Notes: generated by a model from the letters alone, not told the origin. DNA of 64,000 nucleotides from CBDBBY01 sp965203215 (GCA_965203215.1 CBDBBY010000001.1:1116001-1180000); one strand, 5' to 3'. Shown: positions 9,110-18,686, counted from the stretch's first letter. Program-made: numbers and translations.

Positions 9110-10618
9110 ATGCAGGTCGTAATGACGGCGGCCAACCCGGAGCCGCAAAAAGCAGACGCCTCGGACGCCGAGACTTCGCCGTCCAACATTGAACTGGAGC
9201 AAGCGCTTCTGGGCGGGCTTCTGGTCAACAATGACGTGTTCGAGAGAGTCTCTCCGATCTTGAACCCGGAACACTTTTACGATCCGCTGCATGGAGAGAT
9301 ATTCAAAATCATCAGCAACCAAATACTGAGCAACAGGGTTGCCAATCCGGCAACCCTGAAGACATTCCTCGACAATCATCAAGGACTTCAGGAGCTCGGC
9401 GGACCGATGTATCTCGTCAGGCTGGCCGAGATGGGTTTTTCCGTCCACGCCTGCCGCGACTATGCCGAACAGATTCGGGACCTCTCAATGCGCCGAAGCC
9501 TGATGAGCATCGGCGACGAAATGATCCATACGGCGAAGATCGTCGACATCGATTCGTCTGCGAACGACCTGATCAATAGCGCCGAGCAAAAACTCTTCAC
9601 GCTTGCGGAAACCGGCCAAGACACGACAGGGTTCATACCGCTGATCAGAGGCATGAATCAGGCTTTGCAGGAGGCCAAGAATGCGACGCAGCGAAAACAG
9701 GGACTGTCCGGGCTGGCGACGGGTCTGACCGATCTGGACAGGAAGCTGGGAGGGCTGCAGCCTTCCGACCTCATCATCCTCGCCGGCCGCCCGTCCATGG
9801 GCAAGACGGCCCTTGCAACGAATATCGCGTTCAACATTGCCCAAAGCTACAAGGAATCCAAGGACGGAAAGCCTCAAACGGGAGGCACCGTCGGCTTCTT
9901 TTCGCTGGAAATGTCCTTGTCGCAACTCGCCTCAAGAATACTTGCGGAGCAATCCGAAGTTCCTGCCTCCAAGGTCCGCACGAGCGACCTCGACGAAAAC
10001 GAATTCAAGAAATACGCGGCGGCGGCGGACGAATTGAGAGCCTGTCCGCTGTATATCGACGACACGCCGGCGCTAACCATCGCCCAGCTTTCCATCCGAG
10101 CGAGGCGCCTCAAGCGATCTCTTGAAGGAAGACTGCATTTCCTGGTCGTGGACTATCTCCAACTGATCAAGCCCGCCAAAAAGCACGACAGCCGGGTGAA
10201 TGAGGTGTCTGAAATCACGCAGGGGCTCAAGGCGATCGCCAAAGAACTCAACATTCCGGTTCTTGCGATTTCCCAACTGTCCAGACAGGTCGAAAGCCGG
10301 GACGACAAGCGGCCGCAGCTTGCCGACCTGAGGGAGTCGGGTTCGATCGAGCAGGATGCGGATGTCGTGATGTTCGTCTACCGCAAGGAGTATTACCTGT
10401 CCCGGACGAAGCCCGACGAAAACGACGAGGTGGCTTTGGCCAAGTGGGTCTCGCAAATGGAGGATGTGCACGGCAAGGCTGAAGTCATCATCGGAAAGCA
10501 GCGCCACGGACCGATCGGCTCGCTTGACTTGCTGTTCAAGCACGAAATTACGAAATTCGACAATCTCGGCACCGAAGAAGACAGGCAAAGGTACAATGAA
10601 GGGAGCCCGTTCGGCTGA
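9110..10618 (+). CDS. dnaB: Replicative DNA helicase DnaB
   Basis: A 502-residue hexameric helicase that unwinds DNA ahead of the replication fork. The N-terminal primase-interacting domain begins after an acidic leader (SNIELEQALLGGLLVNNDVF). The RecA-like motor has Walker A GRPSMGKTALA (about residues 226-236), H1a-type FFSLEMS, Walker B FLVVDYLQLI and the conserved ISQLSRQVE...ADLRESGSIEQDADVV block including the arginine-finger region. No intein is present. The order dnaB - alr is the alphaproteobacterial arrangement. Confidence 0.97.
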   Translation: MQVVMTAANPEPQKADASDAETSPSNIELEQALLGGLLVNNDVFERVSPILNPEHFYDPLHGEIFKIISNQILSNRVANPATLKTFLDNHQGLQELGGPMYLVRLAEMGFSVHACRDYAEQIRDLSMRRSLMSIGDEMIHTAKIVDIDSSANDLINSAEQKLFTLAETGQDTTGFIPLIRGMNQALQEAKNATQRKQGLSGLATGLTDLDRKLGGLQPSDLIILAGRPSMGKTALATNIAFNIAQSYKESKDGKPQTGGTVGFFSLEMSLSQLASRILAEQSEVPASKVRTSDLDENEFKKYAAAADELRACPLYIDDTPALTIAQLSIRARRLKRSLEGRLHFLVVDYLQLIKPAKKHDSRVNEVSEITQGLKAIAKELNIPVLAISQLSRQVESRDDKRPQLADLRESGSIEQDADVVMFVYRKEYYLSRTKPDENDEVALAKWVSQMEDVHGKAEVIIGKQRHGPIGSLDLLFKHEITKFDNLGTEEDRQRYNEGSPFG

Positions 10619-11197
10619 TGGCCGGCGCCATCGTTCCGCAACGGACGTTCCATCGTGCGCCGCCGATTCCGGTTTGGCTCGGGCTCCAAAATGGCCGTGT
10701 CCGCACGGACCGGCCCAACGCCAAGCCGATCATCGCGGAGCCCGGCAACATGCGGTCGATTCGCGCTCCGGCGGCGATTCGGCCGAAGCGAGCGCATGGG
10801 TCTGTGTTCTATCGCGGCGAATCGAACTCCATTCATGCCGATTCAAGCAGATTGGGACGGATCCGCTTTTGAGTTTCTTTCAGCGGATCCGCCAGACGCA
10901 AATGCCCCCTGTCTGATTCGATCATCGTTTTTCAAGTCGAGACCGCTGTCGGAATCGTGATTTCAGAACGAGCTTTGGCCAGTCGAAATGTCTGCACGAT
11001 GACTTGTACGCATGCGGAATTTGCAGACCGGCAAAAGCAGCAGCCATTGATTTCAGGCGCGAATGCTGAAATTCCGAAAAGGTGCTTCGACGCAGCGGCA
11101 ACGGATTGGCCGGTCCATTTCGGATGCAACCATCGTCGCCTTCTTCAACGCCGCTTGGAATGCTCATTCGCCGTTCCAAGCAATAAACGGGAACTTG
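10619..11197. other. dnaB-alr intergenic region
   Basis: About 580 bases. Frames here look like chance ORFs without domain patterns. The only structure I see is the inverted repeat at 10859-10890, listed separately. Confidence 0.4.
10859..10890. repeat. Perfect 9-bp inverted repeat, possible hairpin
   Basis: Arms GGATCCGCT and AGCGGATCC are separated by a 14-base T-rich loop. It lies 241 bases past the dnaB stop. No T-run follows, so a classical terminator is not supported; a transcript 3'-end stabiliser or protein site is possible. Confidence 0.45.
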
Positions 11198-12259
11198 ATG
11201 TCGCAATCCGAGCTGACCATCGACTTGAGCGCGGTTTCACGCAACTGGTCCGATCTTGATCGGTTGACGGGTTCCGAGGTCGAGACTGCCGCCGTCGTCA
11301 AGGCCGACGCATATGGTCTCGGCACATCCGAAATCGCCGCCTGTCTCGCGGCCTCCGGCGCACGGTCGTTTTTTGTAGCGCTTGCCCACGAAGGCGCCGA
11401 AGTGCGCCAGGCTGCAGGCGCGGATGCGGAGATATTCGTGTTGTCGGGGCATATGGAGGGCGACGCCTCCGCGTTTCGGAGGCATTCACTCACGCCATTG
11501 CTGAACTCGGCGAGCCAGTTCGCAAGACATGAACGCTCGCTCCGCGGGCATCCCTACGGGATCCAGCTGGACACCGGAATGAACCGGCTCGGCATGGAGG
11601 GCGATGAATTCCGGGGCGTAGCGGAACGGCTGTCGGAAAACGCGCCGTGCCTGGTCATGAGCCATCTTGCTTGCGCGGATGAGCCGAACAATCCGATCAA
11701 CCAAATGCAACTGCGCGAATTCCGCCGTCTGACCGACGGCATGGCCGTGCGTCGGTCGCTGTCCGCCACCGCCGGAATGCTGCTTGGACCCGAGTACCAT
11801 TTCGATTTGTGCCGCCCCGGAATCGGTCTTTACGGCGGGTTTCCGTTCAACGACGGGCATCCAGTGGTGTCGGCAAAACTCAAGACGGTGCAGCACCGCG
11901 ACTTGGCGGCGGGCGAGTTCGTCGGTTACGCCGCCTCATGGAGGGCTGATCGTCCGATGCGCGTAGCCACCCTCGCCGCCGGGTACGCCGACGGCATTCT
12001 TCGGATCTCCGGGGGTACGGCGAAAGTCTATGCCGACGGCATCCCATGCCCGATTGTCGGACGGATTTCGATGGATCTGCTCGGGGTCGACGTGTCGCAC
12101 CTCGACAAGATTCCGAGCGAGTTCGAACTGCTGGGCCCGAACCAGACGATCGACGACCTGGCAGCGGACTCCAAAACGATAGGGCACGAAGTGCTTACTT
12201 GTCTCGGCAGCCGATACGCGCGGACGTATGTCGGCAGTACGGCATCCGGACGAGCATGA
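11198..12259 (+). CDS. alr: Alanine racemase (D-alanine for peptidoglycan)
   Basis: A PLP enzyme of 353 residues converting L- to D-alanine for cell-wall synthesis. VVKADAYGLG near residue 33 carries the PLP-binding lysine, DTGMNRLGM lies in the barrel, and GRISMDLLGVDVS marks the C-terminal domain near the catalytic tyrosine region. I chose ATG 11198 because a GGGA purine box precedes it and family proteins begin just before LTIDLSAVSRNW; the frame stays open upstream to 11063, which would add an unlikely leader. The stop overlaps the mlaE start (ATGA). Confidence 0.93.
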   Translation: MSQSELTIDLSAVSRNWSDLDRLTGSEVETAAVVKADAYGLGTSEIAACLAASGARSFFVALAHEGAEVRQAAGADAEIFVLSGHMEGDASAFRRHSLTPLLNSASQFARHERSLRGHPYGIQLDTGMNRLGMEGDEFRGVAERLSENAPCLVMSHLACADEPNNPINQMQLREFRRLTDGMAVRRSLSATAGMLLGPEYHFDLCRPGIGLYGGFPFNDGHPVVSAKLKTVQHRDLAAGEFVGYAASWRADRPMRVATLAAGYADGILRISGGTAKVYADGIPCPIVGRISMDLLGVDVSHLDKIPSEFELLGPNQTIDDLAADSKTIGHEVLTCLGSRYARTYVGSTASGRA

Positions 12260-13050
12260 CCATTATTCGTTCAATTTTGGGAGTTCCCGGATTTGTCGGG
12301 CGCGCCGTCATCCTTAACTGCTCCAGAGTCGGGCGGCTGGCGATATTCATCGCTGAGCTGGCAAGCCATCTTGTCCGGCCTCCGTTCTACGTGAAGGAAT
12401 TCTTCCAATCGCTGTGGGCGATCGGCTACAACAGCCTTCCCGTGGTGGGACTGACGGCTCTGTTCACGGGCGGCGCGCTCGCGCTCCAGATTCACTCGGG
12501 GGGAGCCCGGTTCAGCGCGGAGTCCGCTGTCCCTTCCATCGTCGCCATCGGGATGGTTCGGGAACTCGGCCCCGTGCTTTGCGGACTGATGGTCGCTGGC
12601 CGGGTCGCTTCATCGATAGCGGCTGAAATCGCCACCATGAAAGTCACAGAGCAAATCGATGCTTTGCGCACCTTGGATACGAATCCGGTCAAGTTCCTCG
12701 TTGTTCCCCGCGTTGCGGCGGCAACGATTTCACTGCCTGTTTTGGCGGGCGTCGGCGACCTGATAGGGATACTTGGCGGCTACCTTGTTGGCGTATCCCG
12801 TCTGGGCTTCAGTCCTGACGCGTATCTCTCGAACACGACGAGGTTCCTTGAAACGGCGGACGTGACGTCCGGGCTTGCCAAAGCGGCCGTATTCGGGTTC
12901 CTGATCGCGGTGATAGGCTGCTACAACGGACTGAATGCGGGAAAAGGCGCAAGGGGCGTGGGAAATGCGACGACAAACGCCGTCGCCGCATCCTCTGTCC
13001 TAATCATTGCGTCGAATTTCGTATTGACGGAATGGTTCTTCACATCGTGA
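12256..13050 (+). CDS. mlaE: MlaE-type ABC permease (phospholipid transport)
   Basis: A 264-residue membrane protein of the MlaE/YrbE permease family, which moves phospholipids between the outer and inner membranes to keep outer-membrane asymmetry. Typical blocks are visible: PPFYVKEFFQSLWAIGYNSL, MVRELGPVLCGLMVAGRV with the conserved RELGP, AAEIATMKVTEQIDAL and GVGDLIGILGGYLVG. The ATG overlaps the alr stop. The ATPase partner follows after 93 bases, but no mlaD gene follows, so the substrate-binding subunit must be elsewhere or missing. Confidence 0.92.
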   Translation: MTIIRSILGVPGFVGRAVILNCSRVGRLAIFIAELASHLVRPPFYVKEFFQSLWAIGYNSLPVVGLTALFTGGALALQIHSGGARFSAESAVPSIVAIGMVRELGPVLCGLMVAGRVASSIAAEIATMKVTEQIDALRTLDTNPVKFLVVPRVAAATISLPVLAGVGDLIGILGGYLVGVSRLGFSPDAYLSNTTRFLETADVTSGLAKAAVFGFLIAVIGCYNGLNAGKGARGVGNATTNAVAASSVLIIASNFVLTEWFFTS

Positions 13051-13143
13051 GCACTCCTGAGATCAAGCACCGTCGGCACATCGAAAAATTCGGTCGGCTT
13101 AGGCCTGCGCGCGCCATTTAGTTTCAATGGAAGATCATTCCTG

Positions 13144-13899
13144 ATGGATCAACCTGACATCGAAATCAGCGATCTGCGAAAATCGTTCGGCCGGAACGAT
13201 GTCTTGCGCGGCGTGTCGCTGAATGTCCGGAAAGGCGAGAGCTTTGCTCTGATCGGCGGTTCAGGGGTCGGCAAGTCTGTAGTTCTCAAATGCATATTGG
13301 GGTTGATCAAGCCTGACGCCGGCCAAGTGCTGGTGCGGGGGAGCAATCCGGTCGCCAGTCGAACTCGCCGCGAAGCAAAAATCGGAATGCTGTTTCAGGG
13401 CGGAGCATTGTTCGATTCGATGCCCGTCTGGCAGAATGTTTCGTTTCGGCAATTGCGAGGACCGAATCGTCAGCAAAAATCGCAAGCGCGCACGGTTGCT
13501 TTGAACCTTCTGGACCGAGTCGGATTGGAGGCGGACGTCGCGGACAGATATCCGTCCGAGCTTTCGGGCGGCATGCAGAAGCGCGCGAGTTTGGCGAGAG
13601 CAATTGCGGAGGATCCGGACATAATTCTATTCGACGAGCCGACGACCGGCTTGGATCCGGTCAGCGCAAGCAGGATTAGCCAACTCATTCGATGCATTGT
13701 CGAGGAATCAGGAGCGACAGCGGTAACCATTACGCACGATATGGTTTGCGTTCGCAGAATTTCGGACAGAATCGCGATGCTTCACGAGGGCGTCATCAAA
13801 TGGTCCGGCAGCGCCGAGACCCTCGAAACAACAGAAAACCAATTTCTGCGCGAATTCGTCCGAAGTAGCGCCTATGGCCCCGTCGCGGCGGCGGAATGA
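13144..13899 (+). CDS. mlaF: MlaF-type ABC ATPase (phospholipid transport)
   Basis: A 251-residue ATPase partner of MlaE. Walker A is GGSGVGKSVVLK (about residues 39-50), the Q-loop MLFQGGALFDSM is the MlaF form, the signature is LSGGMQKRASLARA and Walker B is IILFDEPTTGLDPV. It ends with the switch histidine ITHDM. Normally mlaD follows; here the next gene is an unrelated hydrolase on the opposite strand after a GC hairpin. That makes this the left junction of the accessory region. Confidence 0.92.
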   Translation: MDQPDIEISDLRKSFGRNDVLRGVSLNVRKGESFALIGGSGVGKSVVLKCILGLIKPDAGQVLVRGSNPVASRTRREAKIGMLFQGGALFDSMPVWQNVSFRQLRGPNRQQKSQARTVALNLLDRVGLEADVADRYPSELSGGMQKRASLARAIAEDPDIILFDEPTTGLDPVSASRISQLIRCIVEESGATAVTITHDMVCVRRISDRIAMLHEGVIKWSGSAETLETTENQFLREFVRSSAYGPVAAAE

Positions 13900-13950
13900 T
13901 CACGGCAACGTGGCGAAAGTGACAGCGCGATAGGCCGGGCCGTCAAGAAC

Positions 13951-13977
13951 GCACCCCGCCGCCCGGCGGCGGGGTGC
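13951..13977. terminator. GC-rich perfect hairpin between mlaF and hydrolase copy 1
   Basis: Arms GCACCCCGCCG and CGGCGGGGTGC (11 bp, perfect) enclose a 5-base loop. It sits between two convergent genes, 8 bases from the hydrolase stop, and could end transcription from both sides, though no U-tract follows. A diverged copy occurs at the same place after hydrolase copy 2. Confidence 0.55.
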
Positions 13978-13984
13978 GCAGCGT

Positions 13985-15655
13985 TCATTGCGAAACGCCG
14001 GTTTCCAGCAATTGCTGAACGCCGTTCGTGTAAGGGTGATCGAGGAGCGCCGCGCGCGCCTGCCCATCCCCTTTGAGCGTCCAATCGAACCAATGGGTCA
14101 GGAAGTAGTGCCGCATCAAATGGGGCAGATAGACATCCATGCCGCCGTCCTTGATCCAGCCCAGGACCCGATACGGCTCCGGCGCGCCGTCAGGCGTCGT
14201 CGGCAGGCGCATCCCGTCGTGCTCATATCCGGGCGTGAACGCACCGGGCACATCATCGGTGGCATGGCCATGGCCCTGGTCGCGGAACATCAGCAGCATC
14301 TTGTCATCCGTGGCGCGATTGTATGCGGAGCGGGCAACAGGCTGCGGATTGTCGTCGGTCGGCCAAGGTTGCTCATCGGCCAACGGATAGTTGTCGTTGG
14401 GATCCCCGCCAGCGGCCCGGTAGAGGTTGCCGTGGATACCGCGGAACACGTTGTGGACAAAGAAATCGTCCGAACCGATAACTTGCAGGAACGGCTTGGG
14501 CACGCCTGCGGGCCTGCCGTCAACCGGATTGCCGGGAATGCCGCCATAGGGCTCCCAAAGGCGCGGCATGCCATTGTTGAAGCCAACGGCAGTATCGACA
14601 TCTCCGAGGAATGCCGCCGACGCCTGCGCCGTCATCGACCCCAGCGAGTGGCCCATGACGCCGATATTGTCGACGTCGATACGACCCGCGAAGAAGCCGC
14701 ACAGATCTTCCGGCGAGTTTTCGACTTCAAGTCCGACCCGGCATTCGACCTCGGGCGCGTTGAGGTACTTCATCTCGGCGATCACGCGGGCCACGTCCTC
14801 AACACGCTGGTCGAAAAGATCGGCCATCAGTTGCCCGGACCGAAGCGCGCCTTCGGGCGTTGGGGTCAGGAGCGACGGGTCGGGCAGATTGCCGAACGAC
14901 GCAGGTTCGTAGTATTGATAAAGAAAGCCGAAGAAGTTCCGGAACACCGTGCTGAACGAATTCCCGGCGCGCAGCCCGTAGGCCGCATAAATCTCTTCTT
15001 GAGATTTGCCGTCGGCCCAAAGCGAAGCCGGGTCGTGGAACACCGGCGACGCCGCGCTTTCGGACGTCAAAGCAACCGTCACCACGACGTAACCCTGTGC
15101 CGCCAGATATTCGGCCGCGCTGGCCCAAGTGTGAACGGAACCGCCCAGACCATGGACCATGATCACCAGTGGGAAACTGCCGTCGGCGACAGGCGCCCCT
15201 TTGTGCGCCTGATAAATGCCCTCGACTAGATTCCCTTGAAAGGCGTTCTCCGCAAAAGCCTGGTCGCCCTGAAAGATGTCCGCTACCGAAATCTGGGTTC
15301 CTTCGGCGGCTGCCGGCAGCGCGCTGGGAAGCAGCGTTTCGCCTCTGCCCGCGGCCATGCCGTTCGACATGGCGGTCGGATAGTAGATGTTGGTCACCGT
15401 CGTGCGCGGCGTGCCGCTGGCGTCGACATCGTCGAGCCAGGATTTGTATTCCTCGGTCTTGTACTTGCGGCCCCAAGTGTCGAAGGGCTTGCTGAAGTCG
15501 CGCACGAAATTCGTCGTCATGCCGACGGCGAATTTGGCTTGAGGTTCTGATTCGGACAGCGAACTGGCGGACGCCGCTCCGACGAAGCCGATGCCGACGC
15601 AGGCGGCGCCGACAAGCAGAGTTCGGCGCAGAATGGATTGATTCGAGTTGATCAT
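13985..15655 (-). CDS. Exported alpha/beta hydrolase, tandem copy 1
   Basis: About 556 residues. The start is ATG (MINSNQSILRRTLL), chosen because GGAAAGGAG lies about 8 bases upstream; a TTG nine codons earlier is also in frame. The N-terminus RRTLLVGAACVG...GAASA is a signal peptide with twin arginines, so Tat export is possible. The catalytic fold shows IMVHGLGGSVHTW (oxyanion region) and the nucleophile elbow GHSLGSM (Ser about 337), with a late GHGHATDD histidine region. An esterase or lipase-like activity on an extracytoplasmic substrate is inferred; the substrate is unknown. No partner genes are visible apart from copy 2. Confidence 0.8.
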   Translation of the reverse strand: MINSNQSILRRTLLVGAACVGIGFVGAASASSLSESEPQAKFAVGMTTNFVRDFSKPFDTWGRKYKTEEYKSWLDDVDASGTPRTTVTNIYYPTAMSNGMAAGRGETLLPSALPAAAEGTQISVADIFQGDQAFAENAFQGNLVEGIYQAHKGAPVADGSFPLVIMVHGLGGSVHTWASAAEYLAAQGYVVVTVALTSESAASPVFHDPASLWADGKSQEEIYAAYGLRAGNSFSTVFRNFFGFLYQYYEPASFGNLPDPSLLTPTPEGALRSGQLMADLFDQRVEDVARVIAEMKYLNAPEVECRVGLEVENSPEDLCGFFAGRIDVDNIGVMGHSLGSMTAQASAAFLGDVDTAVGFNNGMPRLWEPYGGIPGNPVDGRPAGVPKPFLQVIGSDDFFVHNVFRGIHGNLYRAAGGDPNDNYPLADEQPWPTDDNPQPVARSAYNRATDDKMLLMFRDQGHGHATDDVPGAFTPGYEHDGMRLPTTPDGAPEPYRVLGWIKDGGMDVYLPHLMRHYFLTHWFDWTLKGDGQARAALLDHPYTNGVQQLLETGVSQ

Positions 15656-16041
15656 GGGTATTTTGCTCCTTTCCGTTGACAAAAACGAGCCCGTTCAACG
15701 TCGCGGCCCGCGTTCCAAGCTTGAAAAGCAGCAAGCCGCAATCCGGGATTCACTCATCCTAACACTGTTGGCAAAGCGCGCATAGTGATATTTCTCAATG
15801 GTTGTTGTGAAGTTTCGCAGCGCTCTCCAATATCTTGTATCTGAAGGATCTTGTTGCGCGTCGTATCGAAGCAATCGGTTTCGCAAAGCGGCCATAGCCG
15901 GAACCGAGCCCAACCGACGCGGATACCGCGCCGACACGGGGCCATCATCTTCACATTGGAACGAACGTCGGGATAGCGGCGGCGGCAAGAGCCGCTGCAA
16001 TGCAGCGAAAGTGACAGCGCGATAGGCCGGACACAAGGAAT

Positions 16042-16068
16042 GCACCCCGCCGACGGGCGACGGGGTGC
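16042..16068. terminator. GC-rich hairpin after hydrolase copy 2
   Basis: GCACCCCG and CGGGGTGC arms enclose an 11-base interior. It is the diverged counterpart of the hairpin at 13951, located 7 bases from the hydrolase stop. Mutations have shortened the perfect stem from 11 to 8 bp. Confidence 0.5.
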
Positions 16069-16075
16069 GCAGCGT

Positions 16076-17776
16076 TCATTGCGAAACGCCGGTTTCCAGC
16101 AATTGCTCAACACCGTTCGTAAAAGGGTGATCGAGGAGCGCCGCGCGCGCCCGCTCATCCTCTTTGAGCGTCCAGTCGAACCAATGGGTCAGGAAGTAGT
16201 GCCGCATCACGTGAGGCAGATAGACATCCATGCCACCGTCCTTGATCCAGCCCAGGGCCCGATACGGCTCCGGCGCGCCGTCAGGTGTCGTCGGCAGGCG
16301 CAGTCCTTCGTGCTCATATCCGGGCGAGAACACGCCGGGCTCATCATCGGTGGCATGGCCATGGCCCTGGTCGCGGAACATCAGCAGCATCTTGTCATCC
16401 GTGGCGCGATTGTATGCGGAGCGGGCAACAGGCTGCGGATTGTCGTCGGTCGGCCAAGGTTGCTCATCGGCCAACGGATAGTTGTCGTTGGGGTTCCCGC
16501 CAGCGGCCCGGTAGAGGTTGCCGTGGATGTCGCGGAACACGTAGTGAACAAAGAAATCGTCCGAACCGATGATTTGCAGGAACGGCTTGGGCACGCCCGC
16601 GGGCCGTCCGTCAACCGGATTGCCTGGAAATCCGCCATAGGGCTCCCAAAGGCGCGGCATGCCATTGTTGAAGCCCACGGCGGTATCGACATCTTCGAGA
16701 AATGCCGCCGACGCCTGCGCCGTCATCGACCCCAGCGAGTGGCCCATGACGCCGATATTGTCGACATCGATACGACCGGCAAAGAAGCCGCACAGATCTT
16801 CCGGCGAGTTTTCGACTTCAAGTCCGACACGGCATTCGACCTCGGGCGCGTTGAGGTACTTCATCTCGGCGATCACGCGGGCAACGTCCTCAATACGCTG
16901 GTCGAAAAGATCGGCCATCAACTGCCCTGACCGAAGTGCGCCTTCGGGCGTCGGGGCCAGAAGCGACGGGTCGGGCAGACTTTCGAACAACAAGGGGCCG
17001 TCGTATTGATAAAGAAAGCCGAAGAAGTTCCGGAACACGGTGCTGTCCGTATTGCCGGAGCGCAGCCCGTAGGCCGCATAAATCTCTTCTTGAGATTTGC
17101 CGGCGGCCCAAAGCGAAGCCGGGTCGTGGAACACCGGCGACGCCGCGCTGTCGGATGTCATGGCGACCGTCACCACGACGTAACCCTGCGCCGCCAGATA
17201 TTCGGCCGCGCTGGCCCAGGCGTGAACGGAACTGCCCAGGCCATGGACCATGATTACCAGCGGGAAACTGCCGTCGGCGACAGGCGCCCCTTTGTACGCC
17301 TGATAAATGCCCTCGACCAGAAGCCCTTGAAAGGCGAACTCATTCCCTGGAAACCCTTGAAAGGTGTACTCCGTAAATTTCTGGTCGCCCTGAAAGATGT
17401 CCGCCACCGAAATCTGGGTTCCCTCGGCGGCTGCCGGCAGCGCGCTGGGAAGCAGCGTTTCGCCTCTGCCCGCAGCCATGCCGTTCGACATGGCGGTCGG
17501 ATAGTAGATGTTGGTCACGGTCGTGCGCGGCGTGCCGCTGGCGTCGACACCGTCCAGCCAGGATTTGTATTCCTCGGTCTTGTACTTGCGGCCCCAAGTG
17601 TCGAAGGGCTTGCTGAAGTCGCGCACGAAATTCGTCGTCATGCCGACGGCGAATTTGGCTTGCGGTTCTGATTCGGACAGCGAACTGGCGGACGCCGCTC
17701 CGGCGAAGCCGAAGCCGACGCAGGCGGCGCCGAAAAGCAGAGTTCGGCGCAGAATGGATTGATTCGAATTGATCAT
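16076..17776 (-). CDS. Exported alpha/beta hydrolase, tandem copy 2
   Basis: About 566 residues, a close paralogue of the neighbouring copy with the same signal region, IMVHGLGSSVHAW oxyanion segment and GHSLGSM nucleophile elbow. It differs by scattered substitutions and a ten-residue insertion that turns the region after DIFQGD into a repeated FQG pattern (YTFQGFPGNEFAFQGLLVEG). The start is again ATG with GGAAAGGAG upstream. Both copies look intact, so dose or slightly different specificity could be selected. Confidence 0.8.
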   Translation of the reverse strand: MINSNQSILRRTLLFGAACVGFGFAGAASASSLSESEPQAKFAVGMTTNFVRDFSKPFDTWGRKYKTEEYKSWLDGVDASGTPRTTVTNIYYPTAMSNGMAAGRGETLLPSALPAAAEGTQISVADIFQGDQKFTEYTFQGFPGNEFAFQGLLVEGIYQAYKGAPVADGSFPLVIMVHGLGSSVHAWASAAEYLAAQGYVVVTVAMTSDSAASPVFHDPASLWAAGKSQEEIYAAYGLRSGNTDSTVFRNFFGFLYQYDGPLLFESLPDPSLLAPTPEGALRSGQLMADLFDQRIEDVARVIAEMKYLNAPEVECRVGLEVENSPEDLCGFFAGRIDVDNIGVMGHSLGSMTAQASAAFLEDVDTAVGFNNGMPRLWEPYGGFPGNPVDGRPAGVPKPFLQIIGSDDFFVHYVFRDIHGNLYRAAGGNPNDNYPLADEQPWPTDDNPQPVARSAYNRATDDKMLLMFRDQGHGHATDDEPGVFSPGYEHEGLRLPTTPDGAPEPYRALGWIKDGGMDVYLPHVMRHYFLTHWFDWTLKEDERARAALLDHPFTNGVEQLLETGVSQ

Positions 17777-18164
17777 GGGTATTTTGCTCCTTTCCGTTGA
17801 CAAAAACGAGCCCGTTCAACGTCGCGGCCCGCGTTCCAAGCTTGAAAAGCGGAAAGCCGCAATCCGGGACGCACCCACACTAACACCGTTAGCGACGCGC
17901 GCATAGTGATATTTCTCAATTGTTGTTGTGAAGTTTCTCAACACGCGGATACCTTGCTATATTTCGACTGTGCTATTTCGCTCCCGTCGCCGACCTTCGC
18001 GAGGGCGTTCGAAGCGGAATCGCGGGGCGACCAGGACCGGATGCGGTCGGATTTGGCCCGGATTTCGGGATCCCCGATGCATGATTCGGGCCTGTTCCGG
18101 CTTCGCCGGACCGATGCGGGCCTCAAGCGGACACCAGGCCGTCAGACGGCTTGGCCTGATCGGG

Positions 18165-18290
18165 AAGCCATCGCAGCCGACTCGTGTTGCATGCCATGGT
18201 CGCCATCGTGACGTCGGTCTTGGCGCGGGCCAGTCCGACGGTTCGGATCGCCGGTTCCATCCGAGTCTTCCGGTGGGCGAAGCGCGCAAA
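18165..18290 (-). pseudogene. IS5-family-like transposase C-terminal remnant
   Basis: On the minus strand the segment reads FAHRKTRMEPAIRTVG followed by LARAKTDVTMATMACNTSRL and RWL. The pattern IRTxGLARAKxxVTxAxxAxNxxRL is the C-terminal signature of IS5-type DDE transposases. Nothing else of the transposase survives nearby. It marks an old insertion at the edge of the catabolic island. Confidence 0.55.
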
Positions 18291-18662
18291 CAAGCATGCA
18301 AAAATGACTCCTATCCCAGCGACGAGTGTTTTTCCGGGCGGACAGGAGCCGGTGGGACTTTCGGAGCTGAGGAAGGCCGGGCGGCCACCCTTCACGCTGC
18401 GAGGGCGGCTCGCGGGTCTTTTCCAGAATCGGCCGATACCGCGCCGAAATGCTCCTCGATGTTTCAAAAGCGTCGCTGTCTCGACATCCCGACTTTCAAT
18501 TCCGCCAATCCCCGGGGAATCACGCCCCAACGCAAAGCGCAACGGGCCTTCGGAAGCGTCTTTGATCTAACGTATTGTATTTTATGTATATTGTTGTGCG
18601 CCGCGTCAAAGCATTCGGTCGCCGCGCCAGAAACTTCAAAAAAACTCGCCCTCGCTCTCTTG

Positions 18663-18686
18663 ACGACAGTGAAATTTCACTGTCGT
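18663..18686. promoter_or_regulatory. Perfect 24-bp palindromic operator upstream of the ABC importer operon
   Basis: Arms ACGACAGTGAAA and TTTCACTGTCGT form an uninterrupted palindrome 34 bases before the livH-like start. The right half plus flank (AAATTTCACTGTCGTATC) is closely matched at 24955-24972 upstream of the binding-protein gene (AAATTTCACTAGTGTATC). The obvious candidate ligand is the GntR/FCD regulator encoded at the end of the same operon; that is inference. Confidence 0.7.

Larger units (their letters stand above)
13918..17940. repeat. Tandem duplication, two units of about 1.9 kb
   Basis: Unit 1 (about 13918-15816) and unit 2 (about 16009-17937) each contain a hairpin, the hydrolase gene, its ribosome site and about 160 bases of upstream sequence. 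Near-identical stretches include the leader around 15656-15720 versus 17777-17840 and the 3' flank GTGACAGCGCGATAGGCCGG. Differences are scattered substitutions plus a 30-base insertion in unit 2 coding sequence. The conservation of non-coding flanks argues for a fairly recent tandem duplication. Confidence 0.9.

Noticed and set aside
10618..10872. Small plus-strand frame starting on the dnaB stop
   Set aside because: No recognisable domain, no ribosome site and several equivalent overlapping frames; treated as chance.
13988..16930. Open frames of 413 and 296 codons on the plus strand opposite the two hydrolase genes
   Set aside because: Both are antisense shadows of the duplicated hydrolase, repeated because the gene is repeated; Arg-rich and domain-free.
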